Origin: a candidate division CSSED10-310 bacterium
GTDB lineage: Bacteria; CSSED10-310; JAFGDC01
DNA: 19,171 nt
Direction of reading: 5' to 3'
NCBI GenBank assembly: GCA_016932295.1
Contig: JAFGDC010000085.1
Coordinates: 1-19,171 of the forward strand
Below the pieces are notes generated by a model, which saw only the letters and a program-made list of their open reading frames with translations, made no database searches and was not told the DNA's origin. The stretch's first letter is position 1. The number at the start of each line of letters is the position of its first letter. A program made the translations under genes and the position numbers. Shown piece after piece: positions 1 through 7,096 of this stretch.

Positions 1-1464
1 CATATTCACCGAGGCGGCATACAAGCGCTTCGCACCTGGTGCGTATACCGCGGCGGCGAGGTTCACGCCGGTGGGCCCCAGTGCTTCCCAGGTTTGAGCC
101 CGGTCGTTGCTGAAGTAACTGCCGCCGCTGAAGGACGTAAGTATGACCACGTCGTCGGTGGTCATGAACAGGTCCTGGATATCATCCACCGGCAGCGTCC
201 GGACGGACTCCCAGTGTTCACCGCCGTCACTGCTCATGTGGAGCGGCGCCGATGCATACGGCGACGCCGGCGTGGACAGCAGCAGCCCACCGTCGGACGA
301 TACCACCAGCCTGGTATGACTGGTAACCCCGGGCACCGCCACCTCTTCCCAGGTCCCACCGTCATCCCGGCTGCGGTGCAGGCCGCTGTTCCAGGTGCCG
401 GCGTAGAGCAATCCCCGTGCTCGGTCACGGGCAAGGCAGGCCACTTCACCCTCGATCTTCAGTTCACGCCAAGTCTGGCCGTAATCGTCACTGGCCAACA
501 ATCCTTTCTGAAAGGCGCCAAGCAGGATCCGCCGACGGCCGCTCACACGATCCAGCATGAGGGTGTTCACCCTGGTCTTGTCCGGGGATATCAGGCGCCA
601 TGTTCCCGCGTCCATCATATACACGCCGTCACCGCCTCCGGCCTCGACGTACAGCCGGCCGGCGGTTTCCTCATCGAGATGAAGATCCCAGGCTCGCTTG
701 CCGGGATACTCGGTGTCCCGCCAGGTGACGCCTGCATCGGTGCTGTGCATGACATGCGTTCCGCCCCACAGCGGTGAACGAGCCACAAAGAGTTCCATGC
801 CGTCCTCGCTGGTGGTCACGGCGGTGAGCTTCCGGCCGCAACCCTTCTCCAGGTTCCAGCCGGGCGCCGCCGGTATGGTCGCGGCAAGGATCACCGAGGT
901 CACCAACAAACCGGCGGCCACGACAGTGGGAATGGGGGAGATGTATCGGTACACCGGCGGGCGGATGTCCAGCGGGATGCCCAATACCGGCGGTTGCTGG
1001 ACGGGTTTGTCCTTATCGGATTTTTTCTTTTCCCTGGGTTTGGTCGCGGTCTGCTTCTCCTGGTTTATTTTCTTGAGCCCATAAAACCCGATGAGGTCCG
1101 CGGTGAACAAGTACCAGAAAGGCATGGCGTAAAGAAGCTGCATGCCGGCCAGGAGGGGCATGAAATCGGGTGACCTGGTCAGGTTGACGGCAAGATAGAT
1201 CGTTCCCACCAGGGCTTTGTACATAAGGTAGGCGACGGTCACACCCCAGGCCCAACTGCGGCGCTCCAGCATGCTCCAGGGTACCCAGATGAAGAGGCCG
1301 CCGATGAGCACGCTGATGATCCCCATCTGGGATGCTTCATCACCGCCCCGCATGGTCATGAGACCGTTGTACAGGTTGAGGGCGCCGATGAGGGCGGCTC
1401 CGGCGAAGATCAGAATGAGCAGGACCGGCGGACGCCGCTCCCCCTGCCACCAGTTGGCTGCCAT
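1..1464 (-). CDS. Membrane-anchored Asp-box beta-propeller protein (Ycf48/BNR-like), 3' end outside window
   Basis: One frame stays open from the ATG at 1464 to the window edge (488 codons, no stop), preceded by a strong ribosome binding site (AGGAGGTGAC, 3 nt from the ATG). Residues 13-36, 48-66, 71-95 and 101-129 are hydrophobic and look like four membrane helices. A Lys/Glu-rich cytoplasmic-type linker follows (about 131-155), then a fifth helix at 179-197. The rest is a soluble region with Asp-box repeats of the form S-x-D-x-G-x-T-W, with the Trp at about residues 248, 332, 372, 418 and 459. Such repeats form the blades of BNR/sialidase and Ycf48-like beta-propellers. The propeller should lie on the outer face of the membrane if the Lys-rich linker is cytoplasmic. 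Substrate or partner is unknown; sialidase catalytic residues cannot be recognised. It is divergent from vapBC. Confident as a gene, modest on function. Confidence 0.85.
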   Translation of the reverse strand, partial: MAANWWQGERRPPVLLILIFAGAALIGALNLYNGLMTMRGGDEASQMGIISVLIGGLFIWVPWSMLERRSWAWGVTVAYLMYKALVGTIYLAVNLTRSPDFMPLLAGMQLLYAMPFWYLFTADLIGFYGLKKINQEKQTATKPREKKKSDKDKPVQQPPVLGIPLDIRPPVYRYISPIPTVVAAGLLVTSVILAATIPAAPGWNLEKGCGRKLTAVTTSEDGMELFVARSPLWGGTHVMHSTDAGVTWRDTEYPGKRAWDLHLDEETAGRLYVEAGGGDGVYMMDAGTWRLISPDKTRVNTLMLDRVSGRRRILLGAFQKGLLASDDYGQTWRELKIEGEVACLARDRARGLLYAGTWNSGLHRSRDDGGTWEEVAVPGVTSHTRLVVSSDGGLLLSTPASPYASAPLHMSSDGGEHWESVRTLPVDDIQDLFMTTDDVVILTSFSGGSYFSNDRAQTWEALGPTGVNLAAAVYAPGAKRLYAASVNM

Positions 1465-1677
1465 TGTCACCTCCTGAAAATCTTCCAAGACATAGCAAAA
1501 ATCCATGACGAACGCCACCTCAACGGGAATCCCCGCGACTCACGGTGGTCTGCACCGGCACAGTCAGCGCCGAATGGCGGGAACCGCCAATGTGCTGTGG
1601 ACATGAACCGTACGGAAAACGCGGTCAACGGGCATCCATCGACGACTGACAAGGACATGATGCGTCGAGGGGATATT
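1465..1677. other. Divergent intergenic region between propeller gene and vapBC
   Basis: This stretch holds the start signals of the leftward propeller gene. A weak extended -10 (TGC-TATGTC on the minus strand, about 1489-1497) lies just upstream of its ribosome binding site, without a good -35. A short perfect inverted repeat, TGGCGG-GAA-CCGCCA, is at 1575-1589. A 63-codon minus-strand frame here resembles nothing and is treated as chance. Confidence 0.4.
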
Positions 1678-1713
1678 TACATCATTATGATAGGTTTCTA
1701 CCATCATGATGTA
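1678..1713 (+). promoter_or_regulatory. Palindromic operator-like site upstream of vapB
   Basis: Two 16-nt arms (1678-1693 and 1698-1713) are inverted repeats matching at 14 of 16 positions around a GTTT spacer. Each arm contains its own smaller palindrome (ATCAT-T-ATGAT at 1681-1691; CATCATGATG at 1702-1711). TATGAT at 1686-1691 could be a -10 box. The site ends where the vapB ribosome binding site (GGAGGTG, 1714-1720) begins. VapB-type ribbon-helix-helix proteins commonly repress their own operon from such sites; that role is inferred. Confidence 0.6.
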
Positions 1714-1724
1714 GGAGGTGACCG

Positions 1725-1979
1725 ATGACCAGGACTACCATCACCATCGAGGATGCATTGCTGACAATCTTGAAACAGAGAGCATTGGATGAGCGGAAAA
1801 GCCTGTCCACCTTGATCCGCGAACTTCTCCGCAAAGCGCTGCTGACGACCGACGGGCATGACGAAGCGAAGCTTCTGCCGGAACGCTGGCGTACGTTCAG
1901 CGCGGGCTCTCCCCGGGTGGATGTGGGCGACCGCGAAGCGCTGTTCACCGTCATGGAGCAGCAGTCATGCGATTCCTGA
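1725..1979 (+). CDS. vapB: VapB-like ribbon-helix-helix antitoxin
   Basis: This is an 84-residue protein. Its first 40 residues (MTRTTITIEDALL followed by two amphipathic helices) fit a ribbon-helix-helix DNA-binding domain of the CopG/Arc type: a short beta strand at 3-8, then helices at about 9-20 and 26-38. The C-terminal part, from about 45, is polar and lacks obvious fold signatures, as expected for the toxin-wrapping tail of an antitoxin. The start is supported by GGAGGTG 4 nt upstream. The gene overlaps the following PIN-toxin gene by 13 nt, the usual antitoxin-first arrangement. It probably neutralises the toxin and represses its own promoter through the palindrome just upstream. Confidence 0.85.
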   Translation: MTRTTITIEDALLTILKQRALDERKSLSTLIRELLRKALLTTDGHDEAKLLPERWRTFSAGSPRVDVGDREALFTVMEQQSCDS

Positions 1980-2434
1980 TCGATAGTACTATCCTCATAG
2001 CCGCCGCCATAGTGGAAACAGACTTCCATGAACCGGCGCACACCCTGGTCACCACGGTCCTCGCCGAGGATGATCCCTGGTGCCTGGCCTGGGTGAACAT
2101 CTATGAATTCATGCGGGTCACCACCCATCACAAGATTTTTCCCAGACCTCTCACGTTCCAGCAGGCGTTCGATCAAATGAGAGTGCTGCTCGACCATCCT
2201 GCGTGTGAAATCCTGTCCGAAACACCGCGGCACGCCTCCATGCTGCACAGGGTAGCCGCCCAGGTGAGACCGGTGGCGGGAAATTTCGTGCATGACTGCC
2301 ATATCGCCGCGTTACTGTTCGAACACGATGTCCATGCCATTGTCATATATGACAGCCATTTCCGCCGGTTCGGACCGGACATTGAGGTATGGTCTCCCGA
2401 GGAGGCGCTCGCGAAGCTGGGCGAACGTTCCTGA
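1967..2434 (+). CDS. vapC: VapC-like PIN-domain toxin (predicted ribonuclease)
   Basis: This is a 155-residue protein spanning one PIN domain. The N-terminus MRFLIDSTIL carries the first acidic residue, D6. The remaining acidic residues fit E47 (in WVNIYEFMRV), D110 (HDCHIAAL) and D129 (YDSHFRRF), which together would bind the metal ions for RNA cleavage. Family members cleave tRNA, rRNA or mRNA; the target here is unknown. The family is about 130-150 residues, so this is full length, and all catalytic positions look intact, suggesting an active toxin. Its start lies inside the end of vapB (13-nt overlap), with GGAG in vapB as a possible ribosome binding site, implying coupled translation. 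It converges on the secretion ATPase gene. Confidence 0.88.
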   Translation: MRFLIDSTILIAAAIVETDFHEPAHTLVTTVLAEDDPWCLAWVNIYEFMRVTTHHKIFPRPLTFQQAFDQMRVLLDHPACEILSETPRHASMLHRVAAQVRPVAGNFVHDCHIAALLFEHDVHAIVIYDSHFRRFGPDIEVWSPEEALAKLGERS

Positions 2435-2531
2435 GTGATCCCCACCGCGGGATCGATACGGGCGAACCTGGATTCTGATGCCTATCCCCGTTACCGCCGG
2501 CTGGTCCTGACGATCCCCGTCACCGATGTGA
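2435..2531. other. Convergent spacer between vapC and the secretion ATPase gene
   Basis: Ninety-seven bases. The only structure seen is a 6-bp inverted repeat, GATCCC-CACCGC-GGGATC (2437-2454), right after the vapC stop. It lacks a T-run on either strand, so it is not a convincing intrinsic terminator. Confidence 0.35.
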
Positions 2532-4043
2532 CTAGAGCACCCGGTGCACCTCGGATACGGTGGTCAAGCCCCGCGCCGCCAGTTCCATGCCGTGCTCCAG
2601 CAGACTGCCGCCAGTACTTTCGCGGCGCGGATCCTCCGCCTCGTAGGATTTCCAGAACGCCGGCGACGGCGTCAGCAGTTCAAAGAGTGCCAGCCGGCCG
2701 CGGAATCCCGTCCCGGCGCAATGATCGCACCCCACCGAACGGTAAAACGCAGGGTCGCCGTTCCTGAACCGGGTCGGTATGGCAGCCAGTTCATCCTCGT
2801 CCACCGGTTGCCGGCACTTTTCGCAGAGGCGCCGAACCAGCCGCTGAGACAGCACGCCCACCAGTTGTTCCCTGAGAACAAACGCCGGTACGCCCAGGTC
2901 GGTCATCAGGCGTACCGCCGCGGCACAATCGCCGGCATGGAGCTGCGTCAGGATCAGGTGGCCGGTCTGCGCCATCTTCACCAGCAACAACGCGGTCTCG
3001 GCCTCCCGCACCTCGCCCGCGCAGATGACATCCGGATCCTGACGGAGCAGGGATCGCAACGCCGCCGTGCAGGTCAGTCCCAGGGCGGGCTTTACCTGCA
3101 TTTGATTAATGCCGGGCAGGATGTATTCCACCGGGTCCTCCACCGACATGACGTTGATACCGTCATGCCGGGCGAGATGCTCCAGCATCATGTAGAGAGT
3201 CGTGGTCTTGCCGGAGCCGGTAGGCCCGGAGACGAGGATCACCCCGTGGGATGCGCCGAGCCAGCCGTTCACCGCTTCGAGACGTGCACCGGCCAGCCCG
3301 ATGGCGCCGAAGTCCCTCGGAAAAGAAGCGATCTGCAGAAACCTCAATACCGCTTTCTCGCCGTGGATGAAGGGGCAGATGGATACCCTGATATCAAGGG
3401 AAGAGGAGTTGAACGCCTGGGTATTTCCAGGTGCGGACATGAGGATGCGGCCGTCCTGGGGCAGTTGTCGTTCACCGGCATCGAGTCCCGCCAGGATCTT
3501 GATTCGGCTCAGGATGGCGCGATACTGATCACTGTTGAGAATTCTTTCCATATCGTGGAGGACGCCGTCGATCCGGAGCCGAAGCCGCGCGCCGTCTGCC
3601 CTGGGTTCGATATGCAGGTCGCTCGCCCGGCTTTCCACCGCCCTGGCGATGATCCCATCCAGGATGTTCGTGATGTTTTCTGGAGCCGGACCAGCCAGCG
3701 CTTCTTCCCCAATCTCGAAAGGTGGAACGGGAAAATCACCCATGGCGACGCTGGCAGCCAGGCGGCCCAATGCCATGTCCAGATCGCCGCGCTGTTCCGC
3801 CGCGGTCACCGCCTGGACCAAAGGCATCGAGAACAGGGCAAGCCCGCCCAGCGCGTCACCCAGCGACGAGCCGGTTTGCAGAGCGGCGATGATGTGCCGC
3901 ACGACCAACTGCCGTTCTCCCGACTGAAATTGTTCCACCGCCAGCGCCTCGAACGCGGGTATAAGCGGCACGCCGTTGCCCAGAAGCCTGCCCACCCGCT
4001 CCATCAACTCTTTCACGAATTCCTGCGCGTCCCGTTGTTTCAT
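2532..4043 (-). CDS. GspE/PilB-type secretion ATPase with N-terminal GspF-like domain
   Basis: This 503-residue protein starts at the ATG at 4043 (GGGAGGAG 4 nt upstream). A longer frame to 4100 would run back into the anti-sigma gene. Residues about 5-100 match the cytoplasmic domain of GspF/PilC platform proteins: LLGNGVPLIPAFEALA, then TGSSLGDAL, LFSMPLVQAV and EQRGDLDMALGRLA. No membrane helix follows. Residues about 120-503 are a GspE/PilB ATPase: Walker A GPTGSGKT (273-280), Asp box and Walker B around 335-351 (RQDPDVICAGEVREAETA), His box at 360-374 (TGHLILTQLHAGDC), and a zinc site of four cysteines (C407, C410, C439, C442). It should hexamerise on the inner face of the membrane and power a type II secretion or type IV pilus-like machine. 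The usual N1/MshEN domains are missing. It is the last gene of the sigma/anti-sigma operon, with its ATG overlapping the anti-sigma stop (ATGA). Confidence 0.9.
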   Translation of the reverse strand: MKQRDAQEFVKELMERVGRLLGNGVPLIPAFEALAVEQFQSGERQLVVRHIIAALQTGSSLGDALGGLALFSMPLVQAVTAAEQRGDLDMALGRLAASVAMGDFPVPPFEIGEEALAGPAPENITNILDGIIARAVESRASDLHIEPRADGARLRLRIDGVLHDMERILNSDQYRAILSRIKILAGLDAGERQLPQDGRILMSAPGNTQAFNSSSLDIRVSICPFIHGEKAVLRFLQIASFPRDFGAIGLAGARLEAVNGWLGASHGVILVSGPTGSGKTTTLYMMLEHLARHDGINVMSVEDPVEYILPGINQMQVKPALGLTCTAALRSLLRQDPDVICAGEVREAETALLLVKMAQTGHLILTQLHAGDCAAAVRLMTDLGVPAFVLREQLVGVLSQRLVRRLCEKCRQPVDEDELAAIPTRFRNGDPAFYRSVGCDHCAGTGFRGRLALFELLTPSPAFWKSYEAEDPRRESTGGSLLEHGMELAARGLTTVSEVHRVL

Positions 4044-4507
4044 GCCGCTCCTCCCTGCCAGTAAATGATGTTGAGACTCCGATCGGTGCTGTCGGCACAC
4101 TCCTCCGTCAACCGCCGCTCACGTTCGCCCATCCATGCCAGAACCTTGTCCCGCCTGAAACGAAGCCGGCCGCAGAGTTCAAATGCCGGTAGGCTGTCCA
4201 GTATCTCCACCACCTCGTGCACCGGGATACGCAGCAGGGCGGCCACTCCTTCCAGGTCGAGGATTTCCTCCGGGACTGGCGCAATCGAGCGATGGATGGA
4301 GCGACGGATGCGGAGATCGGCATCTTCCGGCAGCCGGCAGCCGAACGTATCCCGCAGTGTGGCGCCGAGCGTCCGCAGCGCCGCCAACCTCCGCCTGCAC
4401 GATCCACAAACCGCCAGGTGAGCTTCGAAAGCCGCCGCAGAGGCGCCGACCAGCTCTCCGTCGTGGTATGCCTCCAGGGCCGCGCAAGCCATTTCCGAAC
4501 CGTTCAT
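4040..4507 (-). CDS. Zinc-finger anti-sigma factor with C-terminal helix-turn-helix domain
   Basis: This 155-residue protein starts at the ATG at 4507 (GGAGG upstream), 2 nt after the sigma gene stop. The N-terminal part has the zinc anti-sigma (ZAS) motif H30-x3-C34-x2-C37, with C8 as the probable fourth ligand, and helices that would grip the sigma factor. ZAS proteins release sigma on oxidation or another signal. Residues about 82-127 (LEGVAALLRIPVHEVVEILD... GRLRFRRDKVLAWM) look like a MerR/excisionase-type winged helix-turn-helix, an unusual addition. No membrane helix is seen, so it is probably cytoplasmic. Its stop overlaps the start of the secretion ATPase, so the two should be made in linked amounts. 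Confident on the ZAS part, less on DNA binding. Confidence 0.85.
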   Translation of the reverse strand: MNGSEMACAALEAYHDGELVGASAAAFEAHLAVCGSCRRRLAALRTLGATLRDTFGCRLPEDADLRIRRSIHRSIAPVPEEILDLEGVAALLRIPVHEVVEILDSLPAFELCGRLRFRRDKVLAWMGERERRLTEECADSTDRSLNIIYWQGGAA

Positions 4508-4509
4508 CT

Positions 4510-5040
4510 TCACTCCTCCCGTGCCGCCAGCCGGCAACGGGCTCTGTGGAGAAGCACCCGCACATTGGCGGCACTTATTTCCAGGCTCTCCGCGACAGCG
4601 ATGCAATCCATGCCTTCCACTTCTTTCAATATCAGTGCCATGCGCTGCAGCGGCGGCAAGGTCTCGAGCAGGAGCGCCAGCCGCTCCCGCGCCAGCAGCG
4701 TGCGTTCTCCATCGACCCGGTCTACACCCTCCGATTCCTCTCCATCCGGCGATACCGGTAACACCGTCCACTGTCGGCGAGTGCCCGCGACAGTCCGTAC
4801 CCGATTGGCGGCGATCTGGAACAACCAGGCCCGGAAACGGCCGCGAGGCCGGTACCCACGGGCACCGGTCGCCACGCGGATGAAGACGTCCTGCACCAGG
4901 TCTTCCGCCTCACCACCATCCTTCAGGCACCCGAGGGCGAATCCGTACACTCGATCGCGATATCGTTCATACAAGACATCAAACGCTTCCACGACACCCG
5001 CCGCGAACATGATCATGAGTTCATCGTCGCCGAACTTCAT
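4510..5040 (-). CDS. ECF-family RNA polymerase sigma factor
   Basis: This 176-residue protein has the two-domain layout of extracytoplasmic function sigma factors. Region 2 is at about 18-85 (FDVLYERYRDRVYGFAL, then EAEDLVQDVFIRV and FRAWLFQIAANR), which binds the -10 element and core polymerase. Region 4 is at about 122-172 (LETLPPLQRMALILKEVEG and ISAANVRVLLHRARCRL), a helix-turn-helix for the -35 element. I place the start at the ATG at 5040, with AGAGG 5 nt upstream; a GTG at 5046 in the same frame is possible but lacks spacing. It is the first gene of a three-gene operon with its likely anti-sigma factor and a secretion ATPase, so it should respond to an envelope or redox signal and may activate its own operon. 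Confidence 0.93.
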   Translation of the reverse strand: MKFGDDELMIMFAAGVVEAFDVLYERYRDRVYGFALGCLKDGGEAEDLVQDVFIRVATGARGYRPRGRFRAWLFQIAANRVRTVAGTRRQWTVLPVSPDGEESEGVDRVDGERTLLARERLALLLETLPPLQRMALILKEVEGMDCIAVAESLEISAANVRVLLHRARCRLAAREE

Positions 5041-5057
5041 CAGCACCTCTCACCCGG

Positions 5058-5087
5058 TATAACCCAACCTCGTGAGGAAATGTTACA
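5058..5087 (-). promoter_or_regulatory. Candidate ECF-type promoter of the sigma operon
   Basis: On the minus strand TGTAAC (5087-5082), an AAC-type -35 motif as many ECF sigmas use, is followed 18 nt later by GTTATA (5063-5058), ending 18 nt before the sigma ATG. It fits possible autoregulation, but the spacing is slightly long and the leader would be very short. Confidence 0.25.
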
Positions 5088-5239
5088 AGCCGGCTGCCAC
5101 ACCCGCCATACAATATTCCACGCCATGAGTCGTTTCTTCGTCGGACGATTCGAACAGGCCGGACAGCGGCGACATGCGGGGGCGATGGCCGGCCGGAACC
5201 GACTGATCGATGCCAGGATCGCTCCCACGCGTATCCCTG

Positions 5240-5268
5240 TTTACAGAATGCTCCACTGATCCTACCAT
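5240..5268 (+). promoter_or_regulatory. Candidate sigma-70 promoter of the ABC exporter operon
   Basis: TTTACA (5240-5245), a 17-nt spacer and TACCAT (5263-5268) give a reasonable sigma-70-type promoter. Transcription would start near 5275, just upstream of the ribosome binding site (GGGGGGA, about 5284-5290). This supports the ATG at 5294 over upstream in-frame starts at 5210 and 5267. Confidence 0.35.
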
Positions 5269-5293
5269 GGCGATTCGTCCGAAGGGGGGACAG

Positions 5294-7096
5294 ATGCACG
5301 GTCATGGCGATGGACTTGAGGATGTCCGGGGCAAGAAGCTGCGATGGCGTGTGCTGAGTCGCCTGCTGCCGCGCTTCAAGCCGCATCTCGGCAGTCTCGC
5401 ACTGTGCGCCGTGCTGCTCATCACCTTCTCACTGCTGTCCCTGGCGGGGCCGTTGCTGGTCCGCCACGCCATAGATGTCAACTTCGCAGACAAGGATGTC
5501 CATGGCCTGTTGATCACCAGTGGCCTGTTCCTGCTGGTACTCGTCCTGTCCTTCACCTTCAATTATCTGCAGATGGTGAGGTTGGAGACGGTGGGGCAGG
5601 CGATCGTCAAAGACATCCGGATCGACATTTTCGCGCATCTGACCAGGCTCGGCCAGTCGTTCTTCGACAAGAATCCCGTGGGGCAGTTGTTGTCGAGGGT
5701 CGAAAGCGACACCGAAGCGCTGCGCACCATGTTCACCTACACGGTCGTCTCCATCCTCTCCGATCTCATCATGATGGTAGGCATGCTGGCGGTCATGCTC
5801 ACGCTCAGTCCGCGCCTCGCCCTGGTGTTGTTCTCACTGGTGCCGCTCGTGGTGCTCATGGTGCGCTGGTTCAACAAGCGGCTCATCCCCATCTTCATCG
5901 CGGCCCGGAGGAAGACCGCCGAGGTTTACGCCTTTCTCGAGGAGTACATGCGGGGCGCCAAGGTGGTGCAGGCCTTTGATCAGGAGGACAACGTCACGGC
6001 TCACATGAACATGGTGAACAAGGCCAAGTTCGACGTGGAGTATCCCGGTGAAATGTTGTCCAACTACTTCGGACATTCCATTGGGCTGGTCAGTTCCGTG
6101 GCCACCGCGCTCATTCTCGGTTTCGGTGGTGCATGGGTGCTCGGACGCCCTGAACTGCTTTCCATCGGGACACTGGTGGCATTTCTGAACTATATCGACC
6201 GTTTCTTCGGACCCATCCTGCATTTGAGCGAGCAGTTCAACATCATCCAGCGCGCCTTCGCCGGCGCGGAACGCATCCTTGAAATCCAGTCAGAACCATT
6301 GCCGGGGAAGCTGCCGGCGCTGGTGGACGAGCTGCCGGCGGCGGCACCGGCCCAGCCTGCCGCCATTGCGTTCGATCACGTGTGGTTTTCTTACAAGGAC
6401 GATGACTGGGTCATCAAGGATGTGTCCTTCACCATCGCCAGGGGCAGCCGGGTTGCGGTGGTAGGTCCCACCGGCGGCGGCAAGACCACACTGGTCAGCC
6501 TGCTGCTGCGCTTCTACGACCAGCAGCGAGGCACCATACGCATCGACGGAGTCGACACGAGGACCATGGAACTTACCGATCTGCGGCGCCGGATGGGACT
6601 CGTACTCCAGGATATCGTACTCTTCCAGGGCAGCCTGCTGGACAACCTGCGTCTGGGTGATGAAGGAATCCAGGAAGAGCGGGTCATGACGGCGCTGGAA
6701 ACGGTGGATGCGGCGCACCTGGCGGCGCGCCATCCGGATGGACTGCATGCGACGCTGGCCGAGGACGGCGGCAACCTGTCGGTGGGTGAGCGGCAATTGC
6801 TCAGCTTCGCCCGCGCGCTGGTCTTCGATCCTGATATCCTGATCCTGGACGAAGCCACCTCCTCGGTGGACCCCATGACCGAACGGCGGGTGCAGGGTGC
6901 GGTCGAACGACTCCTGGCTGGACGCACCGCCATGATCGTTGCACATCGGCTGGAAACCATCCGTGCCTGCGACGACATCCTGGTGGTTCAGGATGGCTGT
7001 ATCCAGGAACGAGGCAGTCATGATGAACTGGTTGAAGCGGGTGGGCTTTACCATACGCTGCACCAGATTCAAAACGGCGCGAGGAGGTCGGTGTGA
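5294..7096 (+). CDS. ABC exporter half-transporter, subunit 1 (consensus Walker B Glu, degenerate signature)
   Basis: This 600-residue protein has an N-terminal six-helix transmembrane domain (about 20-330) and a C-terminal nucleotide-binding domain. Walker A is GPTGGGKT (391-398), the Q-loop is VLQDIVLFQGSLLD, the signature is LSVGE (495-499), Walker B is DILILDEATSSVD with D519 and catalytic E520, and the H-loop is IVAHRL. It belongs to the multidrug/lipid exporter (type IV ABC) family and is of normal length. The signature departs from the LSGGQ consensus, as in one partner of heterodimeric exporters. It overlaps the next gene by 4 nt (GTGA), so the two are translated together and probably pair. 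Substrate unknown. An in-frame extension to 5210 is possible but is not supported by a ribosome binding site. Confidence 0.92.
   Translation: MHGHGDGLEDVRGKKLRWRVLSRLLPRFKPHLGSLALCAVLLITFSLLSLAGPLLVRHAIDVNFADKDVHGLLITSGLFLLVLVLSFTFNYLQMVRLETVGQAIVKDIRIDIFAHLTRLGQSFFDKNPVGQLLSRVESDTEALRTMFTYTVVSILSDLIMMVGMLAVMLTLSPRLALVLFSLVPLVVLMVRWFNKRLIPIFIAARRKTAEVYAFLEEYMRGAKVVQAFDQEDNVTAHMNMVNKAKFDVEYPGEMLSNYFGHSIGLVSSVATALILGFGGAWVLGRPELLSIGTLVAFLNYIDRFFGPILHLSEQFNIIQRAFAGAERILEIQSEPLPGKLPALVDELPAAAPAQPAAIAFDHVWFSYKDDDWVIKDVSFTIARGSRVAVVGPTGGGKTTLVSLLLRFYDQQRGTIRIDGVDTRTMELTDLRRRMGLVLQDIVLFQGSLLDNLRLGDEGIQEERVMTALETVDAAHLAARHPDGLHATLAEDGGNLSVGERQLLSFARALVFDPDILILDEATSSVDPMTERRVQGAVERLLAGRTAMIVAHRLETIRACDDILVVQDGCIQERGSHDELVEAGGLYHTLHQIQNGARRSV

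Noticed and set aside
2437..2454. GATCCC...GGGATC hairpin as terminator for vapC or the ATPase gene
   Set aside because: Only 6 bp and no T-run on either strand.
2544..4064. 506-codon plus-strand frame opposite the secretion ATPase
   Set aside because: It is antisense to a gene with clear GspE motifs; its residue composition (Arg, Gln, His-rich) and lack of domains fit a high-GC shadow frame.
4217..5062. 281-codon plus-strand frame opposite the sigma and anti-sigma genes
   Set aside because: The minus strand encodes clear sigma region 2/4 and ZAS motifs with good start signals; this frame is low-complexity Ser/Arg-rich shadow.
5210..5293. In-frame upstream extension of ABC subunit 1
   Set aside because: No ribosome binding site at 5210 or 5267, and the likely promoter (5240-5268) lies inside it; 5294 has a strong one.
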